DNA of 64,000 nt from Verrucomicrobiia bacterium (lineage in GTDB: Bacteria > Verrucomicrobiota > Verrucomicrobiia > Verrucomicrobiales > DEV007), in assembly GCA_030427505.1 (NCBI GenBank), contig JAUICH010000003.1, positions 1 to 64,000 of the forward strand. Reading direction: 5' to 3'. Shown piece after piece: positions 45,399 through 54,095 of this stretch; position 1 is the first letter of the stretch, and every line of letters starts with the position of its first letter. The notes below the pieces were generated by a model. It saw only the letters and a program-made list of their open reading frames with translations, was not told the DNA's origin and did not search any database. The translations under genes were made by a program, and so were the position numbers.

Positions 45399-47402
45399 TC
45401 AGCGGGAAAGCGAAAGCTTTGCCACCGCGCCGGGGCGGTAGCGATAGACGTAGCGCGTCGTGGCTTCCTGCAGTCCGGGAAAGATCACAGGCGGTTCGAA
45501 GACTTCCGGGTTTTCGAGGAGGTTCATGGTGGTCGGAAAATACTGACGGGCCAGCCCGAGGTTGGCCGTGTTCACATACAGAGGCTTACTTTCAGCATCT
45601 GCCGCGCGCAGCCACTTCACGAAATCCTCCGTGGCCGTGGCGTCATCCGTCAGGTTCAGCAGCCGGGCCGCTGGGTCGTAAAGGCGGGTATGGTGCACGT
45701 AGCCGAGCGTGATGACGTCGTCGATGCCCGGCGCGAAGGGGTTCACCACCTCCCGCATGTGGCGGACGGACTGTTCCAGAAGCTCCACGCCCCGGCTGCG
45801 GTAGAGGTGCCGCTGCGGCTGGCTGAGGAAAAGCAGGGCCGCCAGAGACAACACGGACAAGGCCGCCGAAAGATAAGGACGCCAGCGCTCGGAGATCCGG
45901 AGTCCATAGGGAAACATGACGGCGCCAATGGCGATGATCATCAGAAACTGAGGAAGAAAGCCCACCAGGTACCAGGGGTAGAGCACCTTCCCGCCGATTT
46001 TGGCCTGGAGGATGGTCAGCACGGTGGGGGTCAAAAGGATGGAAAGATAAAAAGCGCGGCGGAGCGAGGTCAGGAACCAGACCAGGCCCATGAAGAAGAG
46101 AGGCGTCAGAAGCGCCAGGGCCGCCATGGAAAGCACCGGCCACTGGTGAATGCGCTCGGCCAAAGTCAGGCTGTTCGGGTTGGCCGCGTCCCATTCATTC
46201 CAGGGCATGCCGGAGGCGAAGAAAGAGAGCGCGTCTTCAATCCAGGGCCATCCGATGTCCCCCTGGGCGCGCGGAGAGGCGAGCCAGAGTTTCAGGGGGC
46301 GCAGGCAGGGGGCCAGCAGTTGGATGACTGCCATCGCGGCCAGGCCATTGGCCACGCCCCAGCGCCAGAGTTGCGGGTTTGTCAGCGGATTCCAACGGCC
46401 CTTTCCAGGACGCCAGGCCAAGAACAAGGCCGCGAGGTTCAGAGGCACGAGAAGATAGAGCGATCCGAGGTGGGCATAGAACAAGAGTACTTCCACGACC
46501 CCAAACAAGAGCCACCAGCGCCACCGTCCGGCGCGAAGTGCTACGATCATGAGCGCGATGGCCAGCGGCGCGAGCAGGAGTTCCAGGGAATAGCCTCGCG
46601 CTTCGACGTCCCACCGAATTAGCCAGGGATGCACGGCGGCGAAAAAGGCGGTCAAAGGGGCGGCACGAAGAAAACCGAGCAGAGCCGCCAGCCAGGCGAT
46701 AACCGCGACGCTGATGATGCCGGAGAGGTAGGAGGGCAAGCGGATGAGAACCGCCGAAAAATAGAACTCGTCCGGCTCGTGAGACTGAGTGCCGAGGGAG
46801 TGCGACAGGCGGGAAAGGACGGAGAACAGGTTGTGGTTGTTCGGACCGTTGTCGTAGTTCCAGATGGTCTTTTGCCATTGGGGCTCCACCAGCTTCAGGC
46901 TGTCGTCATCCTTCCGGTGCACATGACCGACGATGAACCGTCTCGTCGTCGCCTCCTCATCTCCCCACAGGCTGAAGTGGAGCAGGGGATAATTCAGGAA
47001 CGCGGAGAGCCCCATCGCCAGGAGGATGAGCGCGAGGATGAACTTTCGCTCTCGCGGCGAAGCCGGAGATCCAATCTCGGTGTCAATTTTTAAGGCTGAA
47101 TGAGATGGTTGAGATAATCTGGCATTAGTGGGAAAAAAGAAAAGCCCCGTCATCACCACCAGAGACAGGCCCAGATTCAAAACGCAGGCCCACCATTCGC
47201 CCTCCACCACGTAGGCATGCGTGCGCACGCTCTCCTTAGCCTCGCGGGAAAAATCGAGTTCTTCAGACCAGGGATTGGGACCGGCAATCAGGTAAATTAC
47301 CGCGCCGATGAACCAAAGCAGCGCCAGACACCAGACCAGCCGGGCACCGGGAGGCAGAGCTTTCAGGCGTCGAAAGGCGTTGGAAACTAAACGTATCGGC
47401 AT
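45399..47402 (-). CDS. Polytopic membrane glycosyltransferase-like protein (GT39/ArnT group)
   Basis: 667 residues with about twelve predicted helices. The first large loop carries SLWGDEEATTRRF, the acidic motif that in PMT/ArnT-type transferases lies next to the first helix and coordinates the polyprenyl-phosphate sugar donor. Here it follows an extra pair of N-terminal helices (about 20-40 and 75-95). A soluble C-terminal part (about 560-667) follows. Expected role: transfer of a sugar from a lipid carrier to lipid or protein at the periplasmic face. Not assigned to a named subfamily. Confidence 0.8.
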   Translation of the reverse strand: MPIRLVSNAFRRLKALPPGARLVWCLALLWFIGAVIYLIAGPNPWSEELDFSREAKESVRTHAYVVEGEWWACVLNLGLSLVVMTGLFFFPTNARLSQPSHSALKIDTEIGSPASPRERKFILALILLAMGLSAFLNYPLLHFSLWGDEEATTRRFIVGHVHRKDDDSLKLVEPQWQKTIWNYDNGPNNHNLFSVLSRLSHSLGTQSHEPDEFYFSAVLIRLPSYLSGIISVAVIAWLAALLGFLRAAPLTAFFAAVHPWLIRWDVEARGYSLELLLAPLAIALMIVALRAGRWRWWLLFGVVEVLLFYAHLGSLYLLVPLNLAALFLAWRPGKGRWNPLTNPQLWRWGVANGLAAMAVIQLLAPCLRPLKLWLASPRAQGDIGWPWIEDALSFFASGMPWNEWDAANPNSLTLAERIHQWPVLSMAALALLTPLFFMGLVWFLTSLRRAFYLSILLTPTVLTILQAKIGGKVLYPWYLVGFLPQFLMIIAIGAVMFPYGLRISERWRPYLSAALSVLSLAALLFLSQPQRHLYRSRGVELLEQSVRHMREVVNPFAPGIDDVITLGYVHHTRLYDPAARLLNLTDDATATEDFVKWLRAADAESKPLYVNTANLGLARQYFPTTMNLLENPEVFEPPVIFPGLQEATTRYVYRYRPGAVAKLSLSR

Positions 47403-47496
47403 GGCGTGATGCGAAGGCGCCTACTATGCCCCGGGCAACAAGGCGCGCAAAGGGTGAAGCAGCGCAATTCGCCCCGAGTTGCCAGAAGATCGAATG

Positions 47497-48402
47497 CTAC
47501 GCACTCTTTATCATTTGCAGCCACACCACTCCCGCCACGGCCACGACTCCGCCCACCACGGAAAGCCAGGCCGGTTTGTCCTTTTCCGTCAACCAGGCCA
47601 GCGGCATGAGCAGGATAGGCGTGGTGGAAACGATGGCCAGGACAATGGCGCTTTCCAGCGACTCCAAGGCCCATTGAAAGCAACTGACACCCACCACGGG
47701 TCCGGCGAGGGCGGCAGCGGCCAGCCAGAGCAGGGCGGCTTTCCGGGAAGGGGCCTCGTGGCCGGGAATCTTTAACCGGGCCGGACGGCGGATGAAAAGG
47801 ACGGTCAAAAACGCCACCAGCAAACCCGCCAGGACGCGCTGACAAGCTTCACTGATGCCGTTGATCTCCAGGCCCAGGTTCGCTTCCACTTCATGGGCGT
47901 GACGGCTGATCACCGCTCCCAGCCCCTGGCCCAGGCCGGCCACCACGGCGGCGGCGGCGCCGATCTTCACACTGCCATGGCGGCGGGTGGAGGTGGTGCG
48001 TCCGCACAGTGCCAGTGCCACGCCAGTCAGCACCACCGCCGCCGCCAGCAAGCGGGGTGGGGCGATGACCGTGCCCAGCCAGAAATACTCCGCGACTGCG
48101 GCAAAGACGGGCGCCAGGCAGAAATTGATGAGAATTGTAAGACGCGAGCCCAGACGCTCGTATGCCATGAACAGCGCCACGTCTCCCATGCCAAATCCGA
48201 TGAGCCCACTGAAGAACAGCCAGCCAAAAGTGCGCGGGTGCAGGGACTCCGGATACAGAGAGAGCGTCAGCAACACCAGGGCGGCTGACGCCATCACCAG
48301 ACGCCAGAAATTTCCGTGCAGTGCCCCAAAGGTAAACGCGGTCCGCTGCCCGCTGATAGCGGACAGGGCGAAGAGAAAGGTGGTGAGGATGGCACCTATC
48401 AT
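47497..48402 (-). CDS. EamA/DMT-superfamily transporter
   Basis: 301 residues from the Met at 48402, preceded by a weak GGGA; a Met 10 codons upstream lacks any ribosome site. Ten membrane helices in two EamA halves (about 1-130 and 145-300), with typical ends such as VLTGVALALCG and VVGGVVAVAGVVWLQ. Family members export metabolites or amino acids, usually by proton exchange. The substrate is unknown. Divergent from the class IV aminotransferase gene with an 85-base gap that must hold both promoters. Confidence 0.9.
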   Translation of the reverse strand: MIGAILTTFLFALSAISGQRTAFTFGALHGNFWRLVMASAALVLLTLSLYPESLHPRTFGWLFFSGLIGFGMGDVALFMAYERLGSRLTILINFCLAPVFAAVAEYFWLGTVIAPPRLLAAAVVLTGVALALCGRTTSTRRHGSVKIGAAAAVVAGLGQGLGAVISRHAHEVEANLGLEINGISEACQRVLAGLLVAFLTVLFIRRPARLKIPGHEAPSRKAALLWLAAAALAGPVVGVSCFQWALESLESAIVLAIVSTTPILLMPLAWLTEKDKPAWLSVVGGVVAVAGVVWLQMIKSA

Positions 48403-48487
48403 GCAATTCCCATTGGCAATCCCGGGCGACATGCGCCAAAGTTGACGGCTTTACGACGGCCCAAAGCGCCCCATACTTCCGCGATCC

Positions 48488-49390
48488 ATGAGCTTGATGC
48501 AATCAGAGCCTGCCGGTGTCAAAACCATTTCTGCGTCAGACAGTCAGAACGGATCGGCCGTCTGGTGGAATGGCAATCTGGTCGATGCCGCGGAAGTGGG
48601 AATCTCGCCCTTCGATCATGGCATGCTGGTGGGCGATGGTGTCTTTGAAACCATGACCGCCTATGGCGGCGAACCCTTTGCCTGCCGCCGCCACTACGAA
48701 CGGCTCACACACTCCGCCACCACCATGGGGCTGGGCGTTCCGCCCCGCCAAGTGCTGGACGACGCCATGCGCGCCGTGCTGAAGGCCAACGGACTTTCCG
48801 AAGCCCGCATTCGTCTGACCCTCACGAGCGGGGAAGGTCCCCTCGGCTCCGCCCGCGGCCACGCGGAACAGTCCGTGATGGTGGCGGTCTCGCCCATGCC
48901 GGCCTTTGAACTGACCACCAAGGTCGTGGTGGTGCCCTACCTCAGAAACGAAAAGGGCGCTTTGACCGGCATCAAGACCACCTCCTACGGTGAGAACGTG
49001 GTGGCGCTGAAATACGCCAAGGAACGCGGCGCTGGTGAGGCCCTCTTCTCCAACACGGCGGGCCAACTTTGCGAAGGCACGGGCACGAACATCTTTCTGG
49101 TGCTGGACGGGGTGCTGGTGACGCCGCCCCTGGCAAGCGGTTGCCTCGCGGGCGTTACGCGCTCCGTCCTCCTGGACATCTGCAAGAAGGAAGGCATTCC
49201 TGCCGAAGAACGGGACATCCCGATCGAGGACCTGAAGCGGGCCAGCGAAGCCTTCCTGACCTCCACGCTCCGCGAAGTGCAGGGAATCGAATACGCGGAC
49301 GACTATCGCCTTCCCATGGCACCCGGTCCGATAACGGAGCAGCTTGCCAAAGCCTTCAAGGCTCGGGTGGCGGCTGATATGGATCCGTGA
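48488..49390 (+). CDS. Class IV PLP enzyme (aminodeoxychorismate lyase or branched-chain/D-amino-acid aminotransferase)
   Basis: 300 residues, fold type IV. The N-terminal WWNGNLVDAAEVGISPFDHGMLVGDGVFETM is diagnostic (first conserved Arg/Tyr pocket replaced by the family's DHG/GDGVFE). The PLP Lys is in IKTTSYGENVVAL, and LCEGTGTNIFLV precedes the cofactor phosphate site ASGCLAGVTR. The loop near KTTSYGENVVALK resembles PabC (4-amino-4-deoxychorismate lyase), while overall length also fits BCAT/D-amino-acid transaminases. Sequence alone does not decide. No folate gene is adjacent. Confidence 0.85.
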   Translation: MSLMQSEPAGVKTISASDSQNGSAVWWNGNLVDAAEVGISPFDHGMLVGDGVFETMTAYGGEPFACRRHYERLTHSATTMGLGVPPRQVLDDAMRAVLKANGLSEARIRLTLTSGEGPLGSARGHAEQSVMVAVSPMPAFELTTKVVVVPYLRNEKGALTGIKTTSYGENVVALKYAKERGAGEALFSNTAGQLCEGTGTNIFLVLDGVLVTPPLASGCLAGVTRSVLLDICKKEGIPAEERDIPIEDLKRASEAFLTSTLREVQGIEYADDYRLPMAPGPITEQLAKAFKARVAADMDP

Positions 49391-49406
49391 AGTCCGCAAA
49401 GGCGGG

Positions 49407-49694
49407 TCATGTAAAATCAGCGAGCATCTCGCTAACGCTCTGGGTGGTCAGTGGCTCACTGTTTGGAAGGGGGGCGAAAATAGTAGCGCCGGTCAGTTCA
49501 CAACGGGTCACGCCAACAGCCGTTTCCACCATCGGACCCATGGCACGGCGCCTGAAATATTCGGATAGGCTCAAGTGCTCAAGTTTGGCCTGGCGGCGAA
49601 TCTGACCGGCTTCCTCTTCACTGACTTTGAAGCTGAAAGTCTTCACGCGTAATTCCGTATTGTCGGCAGCATTGAAGAGCAAATAGCATCGCAT
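49407..49694 (-). CDS. Orphan antitoxin-like ribbon-helix-helix protein
   Basis: 95 residues. The central part, VKTFSFKVSEEEAGQIRRQAK followed by LSLSEYFRRRAMG, has the beta-strand/helix/helix spacing of ribbon-helix-helix DNA-binding domains. The C-terminal ATIFAPLPNSEPLTTQSVSEMLADFT resembles the short toxin-wrapping tails of antitoxins. No toxin gene adjoins: one side is the convergent aminotransferase gene, 16 bases away, and the other is a membrane protein gene on the opposite strand. It may be a solitary regulator or a relic of a toxin-antitoxin pair. Confidence 0.55.
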   Translation of the reverse strand: MRCYLLFNAADNTELRVKTFSFKVSEEEAGQIRRQAKLEHLSLSEYFRRRAMGPMVETAVGVTRCELTGATIFAPLPNSEPLTTQSVSEMLADFT

Positions 49695-49824
49695 CGTCAG
49701 TGGGCAAGAAACTGGAAGGGTTTGGATGGCTCACCAACTCCTTCGGAGGATCCACGGTCGGCTTCGAATTACCTGCCGAATCTGAATGGAGGTGGCCAAT
49801 CAAGAAATCAACTTACGGATAGCT

Positions 49825-50280
49825 ATGTCTTTGATGGCCGGATCGGTGATGTCAAGTTCGGGACTGGAGGTACTTTACCTCCCACACAGCGGATATACGG
49901 GAGGGGTAATCCTCGTCATGTTTTTAGCGAAGTTCTTGTTCTTGGATCGCTTGGCCAAGCAGTTTCCCAGCCTGAAACCGTTTCGAGTCAGCGCGTTGGC
50001 CACTCTGGTCAATCTCGTGGTGGGATTGTTGATAATTCCATTCCTGCCCCTGAGTGTGGATTCCGGTTCGGGTATGGAGATTCTGAGCTATTATCTGCTA
50101 CACTTGTTCCTTCTCTCAGGTGTCGAGACAGTGGTAATCTGGTGGTTCCCGCGGGTGCTTGACAGGCCGAAACCACCGCCAGGCTTACTATTTGAGAAAA
50201 TTGCTTTCGCGAACTTTGTCGCTTACAGCGTTTCCTTTCTGCTTCTGGCTTGGAGAATGTTTCAAGACCTTCTGGGCTAA
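49825..50280 (+). CDS. Small polytopic membrane protein of unknown function
   Basis: 151 residues from the ATG at 49825; another in-frame ATG at 49786 would add 13 residues, but neither has a strong ribosome site. Four hydrophobic segments (about 27-40, 54-75, 90-112 and 128-148, counted from the second ATG) with little between them. I do not recognise it. The stop codon overlaps the stop of the next gene, convergent, by three bases. Confidence 0.6.
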   Translation: MSLMAGSVMSSSGLEVLYLPHSGYTGGVILVMFLAKFLFLDRLAKQFPSLKPFRVSALATLVNLVVGLLIIPFLPLSVDSGSGMEILSYYLLHLFLLSGVETVVIWWFPRVLDRPKPPPGLLFEKIAFANFVAYSVSFLLLAWRMFQDLLG

Positions 50281-50711
50281 CCAGTCAATCCGCCCAGGAT
50301 CAGCCCCTTCAGCCAATAGGCCACCAGAAACATTCCCACGGCGATGGCGGGAGTGGCGACGGTCATGACGATGCGTTGCCAGATTTCCAGGTCAAAGAGC
50401 CAGCCGTAAACCAGCCAGGCGATAAACAGGGCCAGCAAGATTCCGCCGATAACCGTCGATAGGCTGGCCTCATTCTGAAAGAACGCTAAAGCGACTCCCG
50501 CGGGAACCGCCACGGACATGGAGGTTCCCAAGCTGCGCCACCAATCCATGTCCGAGGAATCCCGCGCGATGAGCCAGACGAGCAAGTGGGTACACCCGTA
50601 GGTCAGCCCCACGAAAAGGTAGAATCCCAGGTCAGTGGGGACCCGGACGAAGACGGCAAGAGCACTTGAGGCATCCTGTGAAGCGAGAGAAAAGATGTCC
50701 GCGAAAGTCAC
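50277..50711 (-). CDS. Small polytopic membrane protein of unknown function
   Basis: 144 residues with about four membrane helices (near 25-45, 60-80, 85-107 and 115-140). Starts with GTG. An unusually perfect Shine-Dalgarno sequence, AAGGAGGTGA (50729-50738 on the minus strand), lies 21 bases upstream, too far for that GTG, and no other start codon lies between them in frame, so initiation here is uncertain. It follows the DUF697/SHOCT gene by 39 bases and is likely co-transcribed with it. Confidence 0.65.
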   Translation of the reverse strand: MTFADIFSLASQDASSALAVFVRVPTDLGFYLFVGLTYGCTHLLVWLIARDSSDMDWWRSLGTSMSVAVPAGVALAFFQNEASLSTVIGGILLALFIAWLVYGWLFDLEIWQRIVMTVATPAIAVGMFLVAYWLKGLILGGLTG

Positions 50712-50750
50712 GGGCGGAAACCTAACGTCTCACCTCCTTTTGGAACAAGC

Positions 50751-51467
50751 CTAAAGACGTTCCAATAACGCGTTCTTTTTCGCCTCGTATTCTTCGTCGG
50801 TCAGAACACCGTCGTCACGCAGTTCGGCCAGCTTCCCGATGGACTCGTGAACTTTCTTGGCGGCTTCGTCGTCAGTTTCGCGATCCAGCTTTGCGGCGAG
50901 GTCTTTGCCCTTTTCCAGGGCGTCATGGTAGGCTTTCTTTGCCCACTCGACATCGAAGTCCAGGAAGTTGCCGCTGGTCTCCAGGTGCCGGGCCACGACG
51001 TGGGCCAGGGCATAGGTGGACGCGCCAGACATGATGGACATGGAGACCCCGCCGAGCGCGGAACCCACGCCCGGAATGGACTTCAGCATGCTGGCGCCCA
51101 GCTTGGCAAAGGTGCTGCCGGTAATCGCGGAAACGAAGGTTTTTCCGGAAGCCTTCGAATAGTCCACGCCGTAGAGGGTGGCGAGTTGCTTGAGAAGATC
51201 GATCTGCACGGCGGTCACCGCGGCAATATCCACTAGGGGAATCGGCAATAGCCCGGCCCCGATGGACCAGATGACATGGGAGCGCACGATCTGATCCAGG
51301 TCCAACTGGCGCTCCGGATCGAGTTCGGTTTCCACGAGCACGGGCGGCATGGTGCCGTCTGCCGGTTCCACGGGCGCGCCCGGTTCGGAACTGGACTCAG
51401 GCGCGGGATCTGATTCCGGTTGGGAACCAGATGAGGAAGAAAAAGGAGGGAGGTCGTCAGAATTCAT
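50751..51467 (-). CDS. DUF697-like membrane-associated protein with C-terminal SHOCT domain
   Basis: 238 residues. A disordered Ser/Pro/Glu-rich N-terminus (about 1-55) precedes a DUF697-like region (about 60-165; VIWSIGAGLLPIPLVDIAAVTAVQIDLLKQL is the family's core with hydrophobic helices). A helical linker follows, and then a SHOCT motif at the very end (IGKLAELRDDGVLTDEEYEAKKNALLERL shape, about 208-238). DUF697 often accompanies or is fused to small GTPases; none is present here. SHOCT mediates oligomerisation or membrane-stress contacts in other proteins. Function unknown. Confidence 0.8.
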   Translation of the reverse strand: MNSDDLPPFSSSSGSQPESDPAPESSSEPGAPVEPADGTMPPVLVETELDPERQLDLDQIVRSHVIWSIGAGLLPIPLVDIAAVTAVQIDLLKQLATLYGVDYSKASGKTFVSAITGSTFAKLGASMLKSIPGVGSALGGVSMSIMSGASTYALAHVVARHLETSGNFLDFDVEWAKKAYHDALEKGKDLAAKLDRETDDEAAKKVHESIGKLAELRDDGVLTDEEYEAKKNALLERL

Positions 51468-51602
51468 CTGTTATGGCGGTCAGGGGTTCTCTGACCGCAA
51501 ACAAACATCGTCCCAAGACCGCCCGTCAGCCATGGTAAAGTGAAGCCAACTTTGTAACTGCCCGCTATCGGGCATTCACCCGTTTCCTGGTTCACCTAGT
51601 AG

Positions 51603-52589
51603 CTACGCCACCTGGTTGGTGGGGGAACCGTCGAGGAAGGCCTGGATATTGGAGACCACCCCCTCCATCAGCTTGGTGCGGGCTTCCCGGGATGTCCAGG
51701 CAGTGTGCGGCGTGACGATCAGATTCGTCAGGCTGGTGTCGAGCAGAGGATTGTCCGCCGGTGGCGGCTCGGAGGACAGCACGTCCAGCCCCGCCCCGGC
51801 AATCCTATTCGACTTGAGGGCTTCGTGCAGATCCGCCTCATTGACCAAACCACCACGTCCGGTGTTGATCAGGATGGCGGTGGGTTTCATCAGGTCCAGA
51901 TTCTCGCGGCGGATGATTTCTGTCGTGTCCGGAGTCAGGGGGCAATGCAGGGAAATGACGTCGCTCTCACGGAAAAACTCCTCATGCGGCAGGCGCGGGT
52001 AGCCGCCGGAGCTACTTTGCGCGGCGCCCGGACGGGCGTAGCCGATGACCTTCATGCCGAAGGCGTCGCCAATCTTCGCCACGGCGGAGCCAATGTCCCC
52101 CAGGCCAATGATGCCGAGCGTCTTGCCAGACAATTCCGTGACGGGGTAGTCCAGCCGGGTAAAGAGAGGCGACTCAGCCCACAGCGCGGCCTCCGCTCCG
52201 TAGCGGTCCACCCGGGTCATCAGGTTCAGAATCAGGGCGAAGGCATGCTGCGCCACGGAGTTCGTGGAGTAGCCGCTGACGTTGCAGACGGTGATGCCGA
52301 GCGACTTGGCCGCTTCTAGATCCACGTTGTTCGTTCCCGTGGCGGTAATCTGGATGAGCTTCAGCCCAGGCAGCGCGGCCTCCATCATGCCCTTGTCGAT
52401 CACGACCTTATTAGTCAGCACGATGGAAGCCCCCTGAATCCGGTCCGCGGTTTCAGACGGAAGCGTCCTTCCGTGCAGAGTCAGACTGCCAAAGGCGCGC
52501 ACGGCATCGAAATCGATGTCCCCGGCATCCACGGAATTGGCATCCAGGAATACGAGAGTTTGGGAGTCTGGAGGGGAAGGGGCGGTCAT
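51603..52589 (-). CDS. D-2-hydroxyacid dehydrogenase (glycerate/hydroxypyruvate type)
   Basis: 328 residues from the Met at 52589; the frame extends 59 codons upstream without family character. The Rossmann motif GLGDIGSAVA (about 155) and the catalytic trio typical of the family are present: Arg in NTGRGGLVN, Glu in SSEPPP and His in TPHTAW. Closest by eye to glycerate/hydroxypyruvate reductases (HprA-like): short, no ACT domain, so not SerA. It reduces 2-keto acids with NAD(P)H. Divergent from the peptidase gene with a 253-base gap. Confidence 0.92.
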   Translation of the reverse strand: MTAPSPPDSQTLVFLDANSVDAGDIDFDAVRAFGSLTLHGRTLPSETADRIQGASIVLTNKVVIDKGMMEAALPGLKLIQITATGTNNVDLEAAKSLGITVCNVSGYSTNSVAQHAFALILNLMTRVDRYGAEAALWAESPLFTRLDYPVTELSGKTLGIIGLGDIGSAVAKIGDAFGMKVIGYARPGAAQSSSGGYPRLPHEEFFRESDVISLHCPLTPDTTEIIRRENLDLMKPTAILINTGRGGLVNEADLHEALKSNRIAGAGLDVLSSEPPPADNPLLDTSLTNLIVTPHTAWTSREARTKLMEGVVSNIQAFLDGSPTNQVA

Positions 52590-52842
52590 GTGAAAGTCAG
52601 GCTGGTCTGTGTAATCAAGGCTATTTCCTCTTGAATGGAAGTAAGCGGGGAAGGGCTCAGCCCCATCATCTTGCTGGAGGAAGGGAGCCCCGTCCACGAC
52701 GATATTCTGGAAAGTGGGGCGAACCAGTTGGCGGCGGGTCGATCCGGAAACTCTTGCCTGGAGCACGGCCTCCAGGGCTGCTCAGCTTGACATGGGCCCT
52801 TCCTATGAAGGATTCTAGCGGTTCAAACCCCCATCACAGATT

Positions 52843-54060
52843 ATGTCAGTTCGAGTCCGTCCGGCTCCCTTCCTCGCCGCCTGCCTTCTTACTTTGTTAG
52901 TCCTTCCCGCCGGTAAGGTTGTCGCCCAGACAGAGTTCGCTTCACGCATCTGGACGGATGTGAATGGAAAAGAGGTGGAAGGCGCCATTCTGGGACTGGA
53001 GGACAATCAGATCCGCCTGAAGACAGCCCAGGGGACTTTCGAATTTTCGATCGACCGCTTGAGTGAAGCGGACCGGGACTTCGCCCGCCAGTGGAAGGCG
53101 GACCAGGCAAAGCCGGCCGCGGAGAATCCCAAGGGCGACAAAGGCCTCGGTAACTTCGAGAATCTGAAGCTGGGCGAATGGCCGGATCTGGTGGAGGCGG
53201 AACTGGATGTCAGCGAAATTGAAGAACTAGGGGAGGTGGCCAGCCGCTACGTCTATCGTAGCCCGAACTTCGAGTTCCGATCCAGCGAGCGTCTCTCCAG
53301 GAGCGTGGTGAGGGAGTTCTCCCGCATTTTTGAGGCGACTTTCCGTTTAGTGAAGGAAATGCCCCTCGGCCTGGATCCCCGGCCGAGCGGCGAGGGGTAC
53401 TACCTGACCTATCTTTATGGTTCCATGTCTGAGTACGCCATGAACGGCGGTCCTCCCGGAAGTGGAGGGTTCTTTCGCCATTCGCCGGACGAGCAATACA
53501 TTGGCGTGCCGCTCCAGTCCCTGGGAGTGCGCAGCACTGGCACGCGATTCATCGTGGATCATGACCGCGAGAGCGATACCCTGGTTCACGAGATTGCCCA
53601 CCAAGTAATGTACCGCTGGCTGCCCGTCACTCCGGTGTGGCTCACCGAAGGCATCGCCGAAGTTGTCAGCAGTCAGGGGTTCAGCAGCAACCGGTTTCGC
53701 CTGACCTCCATGGACCGCGCCATCAAGGATGCCGTCACCAGAGGGCGTGGAGACACTTTCTACATGACCCGCCCGAGTTCCCTGATGACGATGAGCCATG
53801 AGGAGTGGGCTAGAGACCTGACCACCAGCCGTGGCTCCATGAACTACTCGTCTGCCAACTTGCTGGCCTACTACTTCATGCGGCTGGAAGGGGAGGGCAA
53901 TGGCAAAGCCATGGTGGACTACCTGAAAGCCCTAAGCGAGAAAACCCCGGAGGACGAAGCCCGGGATACGCATCTCCTGAAGGGCCGCGGCTACGAAGAA
54001 CTCGAAGGCGATGTATTGGAAGCCTGGCGCGGACTGGGGCTGAAGATCGAGTTTCGCTGA
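52843..54060 (+). CDS. Exported SHD1-domain gluzincin metallopeptidase (DUF1570-like)
   Basis: 405 residues. Signal peptide (about 1-29, ending VVAQ), then an SHD1 domain (about 33-85; RIWTDVNGKEVEGAILG is typical), a common PVC accessory module. The peptidase part has the zinc motif HEIAH (249-253) and the downstream Glu of WLTEGIAE (269/273), giving a His-His-Glu site of the gluzincin/peptidase MA kind. Substrate unknown; presumably periplasmic or extracellular protein. Convergent with the TPR-membrane gene. Confidence 0.88.
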   Translation: MSVRVRPAPFLAACLLTLLVLPAGKVVAQTEFASRIWTDVNGKEVEGAILGLEDNQIRLKTAQGTFEFSIDRLSEADRDFARQWKADQAKPAAENPKGDKGLGNFENLKLGEWPDLVEAELDVSEIEELGEVASRYVYRSPNFEFRSSERLSRSVVREFSRIFEATFRLVKEMPLGLDPRPSGEGYYLTYLYGSMSEYAMNGGPPGSGGFFRHSPDEQYIGVPLQSLGVRSTGTRFIVDHDRESDTLVHEIAHQVMYRWLPVTPVWLTEGIAEVVSSQGFSSNRFRLTSMDRAIKDAVTRGRGDTFYMTRPSSLMTMSHEEWARDLTTSRGSMNYSSANLLAYYFMRLEGEGNGKAMVDYLKALSEKTPEDEARDTHLLKGRGYEELEGDVLEAWRGLGLKIEFR

Positions 54061-54095
54061 GCCGGCGAAAACACGGCTCCCCACGGCAAACCACG

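Noticed and set aside
44127-46622. 831-codon plus-strand frame opposite the ABC ATPase and glycosyltransferase genes
   Set aside because: The minus strand has intact Walker motifs and EAA-type coupling; the plus frame is His/Gln/Arg-rich without domains.
49618-49803. 61-codon minus frame overlapping the antitoxin-like gene
   Set aside because: Out-of-frame with the ribbon-helix-helix sequence and no motif of its own.
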